A stretch of 64,000 nucleotides of DNA from Parapontixanthobacter aurantiacus (GTDB taxonomy: Bacteria; Pseudomonadota; Alphaproteobacteria; Sphingomonadales; Sphingomonadaceae): assembly GCF_009827635.1 (NCBI RefSeq), contig NZ_WTYW01000005.1, positions 1 through 64,000 of the forward strand. The letters run 5' to 3'. This document shows, one piece after another, positions 25,681 through 34,439 of this stretch. A program made the translations under genes and the position numbers. Each line of letters opens with the position of its first letter. The first letter of the stretch is position 1. Under the pieces are notes generated by a model that worked only from the letters and a program-made list of their open reading frames with translations, searched no databases and was not told the origin of the DNA.

Positions 25681-26847
25681 TTACTGTCCTGCCTCGCCGG
25701 CTTGAGCGTTGCGGTTCTGCTGCGCGCGGCGCTGAACCTCGGGCAGCGGCAGATACGTCTGCACTCCGTCCGACTCGACGATCGTCTTGTCGGTATTGGC
25801 GAGAACCTGTTCCATTGTTTCGTAATAGAGGCGGCGACGCGTCACTTCAGGAGCGAGCCGGTATTCCTCGTAAATCTTGTCGAACGCCGCCGCGCCGCCC
25901 TCTGCCTGAGCCAGGACCTGCTGAGCATAGGCGCGCGCACGATTAACTTCCGTTTCGGCGTTCTGCTGAGCAGCCGAGACGTCCTTGAAGGCTTCGACGA
26001 CGCGCGCAGGCGGGTCGGTCTTCTCGATTTCGACGCCCTGCACAGCAATGCCGGAACGATAGGCATCGAGCAGCGCCTGCATCCGCATACGGACCTGCTG
26101 CTCGACCTCGGCGCGTCCCGCACCCGACAGAATGCTGTCGAGTTCCTGTTCCGCGACCGATGCGCGCATGGCTGCTTCGGCCACTTCGCGAACCGTCTCT
26201 TCAGGTTCGGCGAGCTGGAACTTGTATTGCTGAAGATTGGCGATGTTCCAGCGCACGACGTAGGACAGGTCGACGAGGTTCTGATCGCCCGTCAGGATAA
26301 GCTTTTCGGTGTTATTGTTGCCGGGAACCCGCTCGGACCGGAATGTCGATACGTCCATTATGTCGACATTCTGGAACGGCCAGGGCGCGGTGAAATTGAG
26401 GCCCGGCGACAGGGTGTTGGTATATTTGCCGAACGTCGTGACGATGCCTCGTTCCTTCGGACCGACCTGGTGAACGCTCGACAAAAGGAACCAGCCGACT
26501 ACCAGAGCGACCACGATCAGCGGAACCCAGCTCTTGCCGTCGGGGCGTTCGGGCAGGCGAAAATTCGGCCCGCCGCCTCCACCGCCGACGCGGCGCGGCC
26601 CTTCGGGTCCGCGGTTCTTGAAGATATCCTCGATACTGGCGGAACGGCGCGGCCCCTTGGTCTCGCCGCTGCCACCTGCCGGGGGGAGCCAAGGATTGCG
26701 CGGTCCGCCGCTTTTGCCGCCGGACTTGCCCTCGCTGTCCGAGCCATCGCCCGACGAGCCGTCGCCGCCGGATGGTTTCCCCCAGGGATTGTTCTTGCCG
26801 GCCATCGCCAGCCCGATCGTTCTTCCGAACCCGCCAAACAGTGTCAT
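25681..26847 (-). CDS. hflK: HflK, SPFH-domain regulator of FtsH
   Basis: A 388-residue partner of HflC. A long Gly/Ser/Pro-rich cytosolic leader (residues 15-110) opens with NNPWGKP, typical of HflK. Next come a membrane helix near 115 (VPLIVVALVVGWFLLSSV) and the SPFH domain (VGPKERGIVTTFGKYTNTL, DQNLVDLSYVVRWNI). A coiled-coil with YEEYRLAPEVTRRRLYYETME closes it. Start 26847 or 26805 (MAGKNNPWG); neither has a well-spaced ribosome site. It is divergent from mrp (54 bases). Confidence 0.94.
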   Translation of the reverse strand: MTLFGGFGRTIGLAMAGKNNPWGKPSGGDGSSGDGSDSEGKSGGKSGGPRNPWLPPAGGSGETKGPRRSASIEDIFKNRGPEGPRRVGGGGGGPNFRLPERPDGKSWVPLIVVALVVGWFLLSSVHQVGPKERGIVTTFGKYTNTLSPGLNFTAPWPFQNVDIMDVSTFRSERVPGNNNTEKLILTGDQNLVDLSYVVRWNIANLQQYKFQLAEPEETVREVAEAAMRASVAEQELDSILSGAGRAEVEQQVRMRMQALLDAYRSGIAVQGVEIEKTDPPARVVEAFKDVSAAQQNAETEVNRARAYAQQVLAQAEGGAAAFDKIYEEYRLAPEVTRRRLYYETMEQVLANTDKTIVESDGVQTYLPLPEVQRRAQQNRNAQAGEAGQ

Positions 26848-26901
26848 GCCTTCTTTATAGGCGCGGATACGGGGAAAAACAGGGTTGGCATTCGCTTTTT
26901 A

Positions 26902-27915
26902 ATGGTGAAACGGTCCGCGCGCATGAACGATGTCTCGATTTTGGAACAGGCCCGGCAGAAACTGCCTGCCGAACTGGCCGAACGGCTCCAGTCCCTGACC
27001 GCCGGAAAGGAGCGCTGGGTAGCCGTGCTCGACGTTGCCGCGCTGGGCGGAGCGGAGCGCGACGCGGCCATGGGCGACGTTCGCGCTGCGATCCTGTCGC
27101 TCGCCGGTGCGCCGGGCGACGTGCAGATCATTGCGACGAGCGAGCGCACGGCCCCGGCGTCGATGCACAAACCGGTGATGATCGCGGTCGGTTCGGGCAA
27201 GGGCGGGGTCGGCAAGTCGACCCTGACTGCGAATCTCGCGGTGGCACTGGCGAAAAGTGGCGTCTCGGTAGGGGTCGTCGATGCCGATATCTACGGTCCT
27301 TCGCAACCGATGTTGTTCGGCACGACCGGAGAGAAACCTGAAGCTCGGGACGAAAAGCTTGTGCCGATCGCGAGCGAGCACGGTGTCTCGCTCCTCTCGA
27401 TGGGTCATCTGGTCGCGCAGGGCAAGGCGCTCGCCTGGCGCGGGCCGATGGCGGGCAAGGCGCTCGCACAACTTATCGATGCGCATTGGGATGCCGACGT
27501 CGTGCTCGTCGATCTGCCGCCCGGCACAGGCGATGTGCAAATCTCGATGCTCCAGCATTTCCGGCCCGACGGTGCGATCATAGTATCCACGCCGCAGGAT
27601 CTTGCATTGATCGATGCGGTGCGGGCGGGGCAGCTGTTCGACCAGGGCGACATTCCGATTATCGGTCTCGTCGAGAACATGGCCAGCTATGTCTGCCCGA
27701 ATTGCGGCGAAGTCAGCGACCCGTTCGGCAGCGGCGGGATCGAGGCAGCCGCTGAGCGGCTCGACCTGCCCTTCCTCGGACGCATTCCGCTCTCCATCGC
27801 CATTCGCAAGGACAGTGACGCCGGCTCGCCCCCCGCGCTCGGCGATACGCCCGACGGCAGGGCTTTCGCCGCGATCGCGCAAAAACTTGCTGCGTGGCTC
27901 GACAAGCGCGGATAA
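26902..27915 (+). CDS. Mrp/ApbC-type iron-sulfur cluster carrier ATPase
   Basis: A P-loop NTPase of the Mrp/NBP35 family, about 337 residues. Residues 10-80 are a divergent FeS-assembly/MIP18-like N-terminal domain. The deviant Walker A GSGKGGVGKST lies near 93-103. DIYGPSQPML, DLPPGTGDVQ and the metal-binding pair CPNC near 265 (ASYVCPNCGE) follow. It carries and delivers [4Fe-4S] clusters. Start ATG 26902 or 26923 (MNDVSIL). It precedes the molybdenum hydroxylase gene by 13 bases, so a shared transcript is likely. Confidence 0.93.
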   Translation: MVKRSARMNDVSILEQARQKLPAELAERLQSLTAGKERWVAVLDVAALGGAERDAAMGDVRAAILSLAGAPGDVQIIATSERTAPASMHKPVMIAVGSGKGGVGKSTLTANLAVALAKSGVSVGVVDADIYGPSQPMLFGTTGEKPEARDEKLVPIASEHGVSLLSMGHLVAQGKALAWRGPMAGKALAQLIDAHWDADVVLVDLPPGTGDVQISMLQHFRPDGAIIVSTPQDLALIDAVRAGQLFDQGDIPIIGLVENMASYVCPNCGEVSDPFGSGGIEAAAERLDLPFLGRIPLSIAIRKDSDAGSPPALGDTPDGRAFAAIAQKLAAWLDKRG

Positions 27916-27928
27916 GACCGCCGGACCC

Positions 27929-30418
27929 ATGAACAAGATTGGCGAACATGGTCCGAAACTGAGCCGTCGCGGGCTGCTCGTCGGGGCGGCGTTGGGCGGT
28001 GGCCTGATCGTTGCCTGGATGGCCTTGCCGCGCGACTACGAGGTTCCGCTGGCGCCGGGGCCGGGCGAATACGGCTTCGGCGCCTGGCTCAAGATCGCCG
28101 CGAACGGCGTGGTTACGGTCGCCGTCCCGCAGCTCGAGATGGGGCAGGGCATCACGACGATATTGCCGCAGATCGCCGCCGTCGAACTGGGGGCGGACTG
28201 GCGACAGGTCGCGGTTCAGCCGACGCCGCCGAGCGGGGCCTATCCCAACGTGCCCTTGGCCGCACAATGGGCACCGCTATGGATGCCGTTCGCGGCGTCG
28301 CTGGCGAGCGATCCCTCATCATGGCCCGACAGCCTTATCGCGGGGCGCTGGGCGCGTTCCGAAGCCTTCGCAGCGACCGCATCGGGGACCAGCCTCGACG
28401 CCTACGAAATGCCCGCGCGCGAAGCGGCTGCTGCGGCGCGGGCGATGCTCGCCATGGCGGCGGCGGAGCGCTGGGACGTCACCTGGGAGGAACTCGAAGC
28501 CGAGAACGGTTTCATCATCCATGGCGATCGACGCCTTTCGTTCGGCGAACTGGCGGAGGAAGCGGCAACCTTCTCCCCGCCCGATCCGCCTCCGCTCCGC
28601 TCCATGCCGGCACAGGAGCGGCCCGTGGCGCTCGGCCCGGTCGAGCCGTCTGCCTTTCCCCGCCTCGATGCGCCCGCCAAGGTCGATGGCACGTTCCAGT
28701 TCGCCGCCGACGTGCGCCTGCCGGGAATGGTCCATGCGAGCATCCGTCACGGTTTGCTCGGTCGTCCGATCCTCGAAAGTTTCGAAGAGGAGAATACCGC
28801 GTCGGTGCGCGGGCTGGTCGGCGTCGTCCGCTCGAAGCGCTGGCTGGCGGCGGTCGCCACGAACTGGTGGGCAGCGGAAAGCGCACTCGCGGTCATGAAC
28901 CCGCGCTTCAGCGGACCCGACCCGGTCGATAGCGAGCGCAACCGCGAGATGCTGGCGACCGCGATGGAAACCGAAGAGCCGCTCGAAGTCATCCGGCTGG
29001 GCGAAGGCGAGTTTCTCAGACCGAGCGAATATACGGCGCGCTTCGAGATCGAACCCGCCGTTCACGCCACGCTGGAAACGACGAGCGTCACGGCGCGCTA
29101 TCGGCAGGGACGGCTCGAACTTTGGATGGCGGCACAGGCCCCCGAAGCGGCCCGGCGCGCGGCGGCGAAAGCGATCGATCTGCCGCTGACCGATGTCGTG
29201 CTCTATCCGATGCCCGCCGGCGGCAGCTTCGATGCGAGGCTCACGCATATCCAGGCGATCGAGGCGGCCCAACTGGCCCAGGCAGTCGGCAAGCCGGTCC
29301 AGCTGACCTGGCCGCGGCGGCAGGACGTGCTGGGCATACCGATGCGTCCGCCCGCGCTCATCGACATCGCGGTGGGCATGACCGGCACGGATGGGGGCCG
29401 CATCGCGTCCTGGTACGAGCGGGTCGCGATGCCTTCGGTGCATCACGAGTTCGGCGCACGGCTCTTCGAGAACAAAACGCCCGAAGCGGCGATCGCGGAG
29501 GCAGGCGGCGAGGCGGACGCCATCATGTGTCGTGCAGCCATTCCGCCTTACGCCATACCGGAAATCGCCATCGATCACGTGCCCGTAACGCTGCCGCTCT
29601 CCTGCGGGCCGATGCGCGGCGGGACCGGCGCGATCACGAACTTCGCCACCGAATGCGTCATCGACGAACTGGCCGGGCGCGAGGGGCGCGAACCGCTGTC
29701 CTTCCGTGTCGCCATGCTTGGCGGCGATCCGCGCATGGCCCGGCTGCTGCGCGAGGTGGCGGGGTTGGCACAGTGGGATGGCGGCAGGCGCGCTGGCGAG
29801 CCGCGCAGCCACGGTCAGGGGCTTGCCTGTTTCAGGATGGAGCTGGCGAGCGAACAGGGGCTTAGCGAAGGGCGGATCGCCTGCATTGCGGAGGCGCGTC
29901 CCGGTCCGGGCGGTATCGAGGTGGCGCAACTTTTCGCAGCGGTCGATATCGGGCGGATCGTGAATATCGACATTGCCCGCCAGCAGATCGAGGGCGGGTT
30001 GCTGTTCGGCATGGGGCTGGCCGTCGGCTGCGCACCGGAAATCCGCAATTCGGTGCCGCAACAAACGACGCTGAGTGAACTCGACGTCCCGCGGCTTGCA
30101 AACAGTCCTACTATCGACGTCATCTTCGTTGCCAGCGATGCGCCTGCCTTCGACCCCGGCGAACTTGGCGTCGGCGTCGTCGCCCCGGCAATCGCGAATG
30201 CGATGTATGCCGCCACCGGCACGCGGTTGCGGAGCCTGCCGCTGACCCGCAATTTGGCGGAATTTGCGCCGGAGCCCGAGCCTCAGCCCGAACCCGCCGA
30301 TGCGACCAACGGGGAAGAACCGGCCGAGATACCGCCCGACGAAGATACGATGTCGGTCGAGGAACTCGATGCACTAAACGAAGGCGGTTTCGCCGCCGAC
30401 AGCACGGAGCCGATATGA
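27929..30418 (+). CDS. Molybdopterin-binding large subunit, IorB-like (xanthine dehydrogenase family)
   Basis: 829 residues from ATG 27929. The N-terminus SRRGLLVGAALGGGLIVAW is a twin-arginine-type signal or anchor. The body matches aldehyde oxidase/isoquinoline 1-oxidoreductase beta subunits (EMGQGITTILPQIAAVELGADW, PLRSMPAQERPV), with the Moco glutamate in GELGVGVVAPAIANAMYAATG near the end. A Pro/Glu-rich tail of about 50 residues follows. The expected [2Fe-2S] small subunit and a cytochrome are not next to it. It overlaps hemH by four bases. The substrate is unknown. The long frame upstream of 27929 is mrp in another phase. Confidence 0.85.
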   Translation: MNKIGEHGPKLSRRGLLVGAALGGGLIVAWMALPRDYEVPLAPGPGEYGFGAWLKIAANGVVTVAVPQLEMGQGITTILPQIAAVELGADWRQVAVQPTPPSGAYPNVPLAAQWAPLWMPFAASLASDPSSWPDSLIAGRWARSEAFAATASGTSLDAYEMPAREAAAAARAMLAMAAAERWDVTWEELEAENGFIIHGDRRLSFGELAEEAATFSPPDPPPLRSMPAQERPVALGPVEPSAFPRLDAPAKVDGTFQFAADVRLPGMVHASIRHGLLGRPILESFEEENTASVRGLVGVVRSKRWLAAVATNWWAAESALAVMNPRFSGPDPVDSERNREMLATAMETEEPLEVIRLGEGEFLRPSEYTARFEIEPAVHATLETTSVTARYRQGRLELWMAAQAPEAARRAAAKAIDLPLTDVVLYPMPAGGSFDARLTHIQAIEAAQLAQAVGKPVQLTWPRRQDVLGIPMRPPALIDIAVGMTGTDGGRIASWYERVAMPSVHHEFGARLFENKTPEAAIAEAGGEADAIMCRAAIPPYAIPEIAIDHVPVTLPLSCGPMRGGTGAITNFATECVIDELAGREGREPLSFRVAMLGGDPRMARLLREVAGLAQWDGGRRAGEPRSHGQGLACFRMELASEQGLSEGRIACIAEARPGPGGIEVAQLFAAVDIGRIVNIDIARQQIEGGLLFGMGLAVGCAPEIRNSVPQQTTLSELDVPRLANSPTIDVIFVASDAPAFDPGELGVGVVAPAIANAMYAATGTRLRSLPLTRNLAEFAPEPEPQPEPADATNGEEPAEIPPDEDTMSVEELDALNEGGFAADSTEPI

Positions 30419-31452
30419 CCTGGCAGAAACAGCGTCTTCCCGAAGATCATCCGTCGGTGCGATCGGGCGGGATCGGCGTACTGCTCGTCAATCTCGGCAC
30501 GCCCGACGAGCCGGACGCGAAGTCCGTGCGGCGCTATCTCGCCGAGTTCCTGTCCGACGGGCGGGTGATCGAAATTCCGCCGATCGCCTGGCAGCCGATC
30601 CTGCGCGGCATCATCCTCAACACCCGGCCGAAGAAGTCTGCGCGCGCCTACGCAAAGGTGTGGGGCGAACGCGGATCGCCGCTGGCAACCATCACCGCCG
30701 ATCAGGCGGAGGCGCTCCGCGAACGGCTCGGCACGGGTCTCACGGTCGATTACGCGATGCGCTACGGCAATCCGTCGATCGAGAGCCGGCTCGTCGCGAT
30801 GAAGGAGGCAGGGTGCGAGCGCATCCTCGTCGCGCCGCTCTATCCGCAATATTGCGCGGCGACCACGGCGACGGTCGTCGACAAGGTGGGACAGGTGCTC
30901 GCGAAGATGCGCTGGCAGCCATCCATCCGGACCATGCCGCCCTATCACGACGATCCGGCTTACATCGCGGCGCTGACGCAGGACATCGGTGCGCAACTGC
31001 AAGGCCTGTCCTTCGCCCCCGAGGTGCTGCTTTTGTCCTTTCACGGAATGCCGAAGCGCACGCTGGAACTCGGCGATCCGTATCACTGCCACTGTCGCAA
31101 GACCGCGCGCCTGCTCGAAGACAGCCTGCGAGGGAAAGGCGTCATCGCGCCTGACTGGCGCGTGCAAACCAGCTTTCAGTCGCGTTTCGGACCGGCGAAA
31201 TGGCTTGAACCGGCAACCGATGCGACGCTCGAGGCCGAAGCGGAACGTGGGACGAAGCGCATCGCCATCGCCGCGCCCGGTTTCGCCGCCGATTGTGTCG
31301 AAACGCTGGAGGAACTGGCGATCGAGGGCAAGCGACAGTTTACAGATGCGGGCGGCGACAATTTTGCTGTCCTGTCCTGCCTCAATGCGGGCGCTCCCGG
31401 CATGGAGATGCTCGAAACGATCGTGCGGCGCGAACTCTTCGGCTGGATTTAA
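30415..31452 (+). CDS. hemH: Ferrochelatase
   Basis: This enzyme inserts Fe2+ into protoporphyrin IX, the last step of heme synthesis. It has 345 residues. Visible are VLLVNLGTPDEP near 23-35, the catalytic His in LSFHGMPKR near 206, GDPYHCHCRKTARLL, TSFQSRFGPAKWLEP, and the C-terminal Glu in ETLEELAIEGK. Length and motifs are normal. It starts by ATGA overlap with the molybdopterin-enzyme gene, so it shares a transcript. Heme supply is relevant to the P450 and heme oxygenase encoded nearby. Confidence 0.95.
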   Translation: MTWQKQRLPEDHPSVRSGGIGVLLVNLGTPDEPDAKSVRRYLAEFLSDGRVIEIPPIAWQPILRGIILNTRPKKSARAYAKVWGERGSPLATITADQAEALRERLGTGLTVDYAMRYGNPSIESRLVAMKEAGCERILVAPLYPQYCAATTATVVDKVGQVLAKMRWQPSIRTMPPYHDDPAYIAALTQDIGAQLQGLSFAPEVLLLSFHGMPKRTLELGDPYHCHCRKTARLLEDSLRGKGVIAPDWRVQTSFQSRFGPAKWLEPATDATLEAEAERGTKRIAIAAPGFAADCVETLEELAIEGKRQFTDAGGDNFAVLSCLNAGAPGMEMLETIVRRELFGWI

Positions 31453-31523
31453 CGCAACGGTTACGTTAGGCAGATACGTAGCGAAACGAAACCGATGTTA
31501 CCTCCAGCCCGGAGACAAGAGCG

Positions 31524-32912
31524 ATGGCCACCCAGCTTGCAGATCCGCAAACCCCAGCGCATGATTTGAGCGGACCCCCGACTTCCGGTTCGCAGCTGGA
31601 GCATATTCCCGGCGCAGACGGCCTGCCGCTGGTGGGAACGACCTTCGCGGTGCTGAGCGACCCTCCCGAATTCGCGCGCCGGATGCAGGCTCGCTACGGC
31701 AGGGTCTACAAGGTCAACAGCTTCGGCTACTACACGGTCAGCATGATCGGACCGGAGGCGAATGAGCTCGTCCTGTTCGACAAGAACAAGCTGTTCTCAA
31801 GCGAAGCGGGCTGGGGTCCGGTGCTCGACCAGTTGTTTCCGCATGGCCTGATGCTGATGGATTTCGAGCGCCACCGGGCCGACCGGCGCGCTTTGTCCAT
31901 TGCTTTTAAGCCTGCGCCGATGCGGCATTACGCGGAGGCGCTCGATCGCGGGATGGCTCAGGGCGTGACCGCCTGGGGCGCGGGGCCGATGGAGTTCTAT
32001 CCCGCCATCAAGTCCCTGACGCTGGAACTCGCCGCAGACAGTTTCGTCGGCCTGCCGTTCGGGCCAGAGGCCGATGCGATCAACACCGCCTTTGTCGACA
32101 TGGTGCAGGCCTCCGTCGCCCCGATCAGAAAGCCATTGCCCTTCACCGCGATGGGTCGGGGCGTGAAAGGCCGCAAGTTCCTGAAGGAGTGGTTCGGGCG
32201 CGAGACGCTGCGTCGCCGCGAGGGCGAGGAAGGGCCCGACCTTTTCAGCCAGTTCGCTCGTGCGCGGCGCGAGGACGGCGAACTGATGACGGTCGACGAA
32301 GTGACCGATCACATGAACTTCCTCATGATGGCGGCGCACGACACCATTACCAGCAGCGCGACGACGCTCGTCTGGAAGCTCGCCGAACATCCCGAGTGGC
32401 AGGAAAAGCTGCGCGAGGAAGCGTTGGGGCTGATGGACGATGATGGCAGCTTGCCCGAAGCGGCGCTCGGCAAGATGGAACTGACGGAAATGGCGTTCAA
32501 GGAAGCGCTTCGCTTCATGCCGCCCGTCCCGTCGATCCCACGCCGCGCGCTGCGCGACTTCGAATATGGCGGCTATACGATCCCGGCGGGCACGCAGGTT
32601 TCGGTCAGTCCCGGAGCGACGCACTGGATGGAGGAAATCTGGCCGGAACCCGAAAAGTTCGATCCGATGCGCTTCACGCCGGAAGCAGTGAAGGGACGCC
32701 ACAAATACGCCTGGGTGCCGTTCGGTGGCGGCGCGCATATGTGCCTCGGCCTGCATTTTGCCTACATGCAGGTGAAGATCCTGACCGCGCATCTGCTGAC
32801 CCGTTACCGGATCGAAATTGCAGAAGGCTACGAACCCGACTGGCAGGCCTGGCCGATCCCGAAGCCGAAAGATGGACTGAGGGTGACGCTTACGCCGCTA
32901 CAGGGCGAGTGA
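31524..32912 (+). CDS. Cytochrome P450
   Basis: A heme-thiolate monooxygenase of 462 residues. I-helix AAHDTITSS near 270, the ExxR pair in KEALRFMPP near 329, the PERF-like region FDPMRFTP, and the heme loop FGGGAHMCLGLHFA near 405 (Cys ligand) are visible. There is no membrane anchor. The start ATG 31524 follows CCGGAGACAAGAGCG. No ferredoxin or reductase gene is adjacent. The PVPSIPRR segment resembles the sterol/retinoid (CYP51/CYP26-like) clade seen in several sphingomonads, possibly for carotenoid or hydroxylated lipid modification. The substrate is inferred only weakly. Confidence 0.88.
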   Translation: MATQLADPQTPAHDLSGPPTSGSQLEHIPGADGLPLVGTTFAVLSDPPEFARRMQARYGRVYKVNSFGYYTVSMIGPEANELVLFDKNKLFSSEAGWGPVLDQLFPHGLMLMDFERHRADRRALSIAFKPAPMRHYAEALDRGMAQGVTAWGAGPMEFYPAIKSLTLELAADSFVGLPFGPEADAINTAFVDMVQASVAPIRKPLPFTAMGRGVKGRKFLKEWFGRETLRRREGEEGPDLFSQFARARREDGELMTVDEVTDHMNFLMMAAHDTITSSATTLVWKLAEHPEWQEKLREEALGLMDDDGSLPEAALGKMELTEMAFKEALRFMPPVPSIPRRALRDFEYGGYTIPAGTQVSVSPGATHWMEEIWPEPEKFDPMRFTPEAVKGRHKYAWVPFGGGAHMCLGLHFAYMQVKILTAHLLTRYRIEIAEGYEPDWQAWPIPKPKDGLRVTLTPLQGE

Positions 32913-32916
32913 GCGC

Positions 32917-33084
32917 CTAGCTGAAATCGATGGCGATGCCGTCCTTCACCCAATCACCATAGCGCGTCGGCGACAGGCCTTGCGGGTCGTCGGTCTTTTC
33001 CATCGGCTTGGGCTCGGGCGGCGGATCGTTGGTCCAGTGCGCCGGTTTTCGGAAGTTTTCGGGGCGTTTCGTCGAACGTTTCAT
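32917..33084 (-). CDS. DUF1674 / succinate dehydrogenase assembly factor 4-like small protein
   Basis: A 55-residue gene between the P450 and rsmB, opposite in strand. The protein is basic and proline-rich at its start. It ends in SPTRYGDWVKDGIAIDFS, the strongly conserved TRYGDW and IDF signature of DUF1674/SDHAF4, which chaperones flavinated succinate dehydrogenase subunit A. DUF1674 genes beside rsmB are, as I recall, common in alphaproteobacteria. The stop TAG 32917-32919 is five bases past the P450 stop. ATG at 33084. Confidence 0.85.
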   Translation of the reverse strand: MKRSTKRPENFRKPAHWTNDPPPEPKPMEKTDDPQGLSPTRYGDWVKDGIAIDFS

Positions 33085-33145
33085 GACACCCTATCAAATG
33101 GTCGGACTGGCGCTTGGTTTCAATCGCGGATAGGGCGCGCCGATA

Positions 33146-34420
33146 ATGGCCGAAATTTCCGGATACCCTGCGCGCAAGGCAGCGCTCCGCCTGCTGGACG
33201 CCGTGCTGCGTCGCGGCGAAACCCTCGATCAGGCTTTCGGCAGCGCGACCGGCCAACTGACGGAATTCGCCGACAAGGCATTGGCCCGCGCGCTGGCGAG
33301 CGAGGTGCTGCGCTGGCTCGTTGATCTCGACGCCCTGATCGACAGCGCCACGAAGCGAAACCTGCCGGACGACGCCAAGGCGCGCAGCGTGTTGCGTATC
33401 ATGCTGGCGAGCTGGCTGCGGCTCGAAACGCCCCCCCATGCGGTCATTGCGACCGCGCTCCCCTTGCTCGACGGCGGACCGCGACGGCTGGCGCATGGCG
33501 TGTTCTCGACCTTGGCAAAACGTAAGGCCGCATTGCCCGAGAAGCCGACCTTGCCGGAGCGTGCCCAACGGCGCTGGGGTACGCGTTCGGACGAGATCGC
33601 GGCTGGCCTTGCCGTTCCGCCGCCGCTCGATCTGACGCTGAAGGACGAGACCGCGACCGAGGCGTGGGCCGATCGGCTGAACGCACAAGTCATGGCGCCA
33701 GGATCGCTTCGTCTGCATCGCGGGCAGGCCGTCGAGCGGATTGCTGGTTATGAAGACGGGCATTGGTGGGCGCAGGATTTCGCCGCCGCGATACCTGCGC
33801 GGTTGATAGGGGCGGGGGCGGGTCGTGCTGCGCTCGATCTATGCGCGGCACCCGGAAGCAAGACGCTGCAACTGGCGGCGGCGGGGTGGCGCGTCACGGC
33901 GCTCGACATCTCGAAGCGCCGGCTGGAGCGCGTTGCGGAAAATTGCGAACGAACAGGGTTGGCCGCGGACATCGTGCGGGCGGACGTGCTGAAGTGGCGG
34001 CCGCGGCTCGTCGATGGGTCGGAAGCGGTTTTCGATGCCATCCTTCTCGATGCGCCCTGCACCGCGACGGGAACGCTGCGCCGTCATCCCGACGTGATCC
34101 ACCGGATCGGAGAGCGGCAGATCGTAGAACTCGCCGAATTGCAGGCGGCTATGCTCGAACGGGCCGCGGCGTGGCTGAAGCCGGGCGGCGTTCTCGTTTA
34201 CGCGGTATGCTCGCTCGAAGCCGAAGAGGGCGAAGCGCAGGCTGCGCTGTTCGACGAGAAGGGGTTGTTGAAGCCCGACAAGGTGCGACCCGAAGAGTTG
34301 CCTGCGATCCTAGCGTCCGACGCCTTGCAAGATGGCCGGGTGCGCACCCACCCAGGCATGATGGCGGAGAAAGGCGGACTCGACGGTTTCTTCGTCGCAC
34401 GCTGGCGAAAGGCTCTCTGA
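33146..34420 (+). CDS. rsmB: 16S rRNA m5C methyltransferase, RsmB family
   Basis: A 424-residue SAM-dependent RNA methyltransferase. N-terminal NusB-like domain (residues 8-140, RKAALRLLDAVLRRGETLDQAF). C-terminal methylase: LCAAPGSKTLQLA near 235, DAPCTATGTLRRHPD near 305 (catalytic Cys in PC), and VCSLEAEEGE (second Cys). The combination of NusB and RsmB/NOP2 domains gives the RsmB call (m5C967 of 16S rRNA in Escherichia coli). Start ATG 33146. Confidence 0.92.
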   Translation: MAEISGYPARKAALRLLDAVLRRGETLDQAFGSATGQLTEFADKALARALASEVLRWLVDLDALIDSATKRNLPDDAKARSVLRIMLASWLRLETPPHAVIATALPLLDGGPRRLAHGVFSTLAKRKAALPEKPTLPERAQRRWGTRSDEIAAGLAVPPPLDLTLKDETATEAWADRLNAQVMAPGSLRLHRGQAVERIAGYEDGHWWAQDFAAAIPARLIGAGAGRAALDLCAAPGSKTLQLAAAGWRVTALDISKRRLERVAENCERTGLAADIVRADVLKWRPRLVDGSEAVFDAILLDAPCTATGTLRRHPDVIHRIGERQIVELAELQAAMLERAAAWLKPGGVLVYAVCSLEAEEGEAQAALFDEKGLLKPDKVRPEELPAILASDALQDGRVRTHPGMMAEKGGLDGFFVARWRKAL

Positions 34421-34439
34421 GCCGGTTTCGCCCTGGCAA

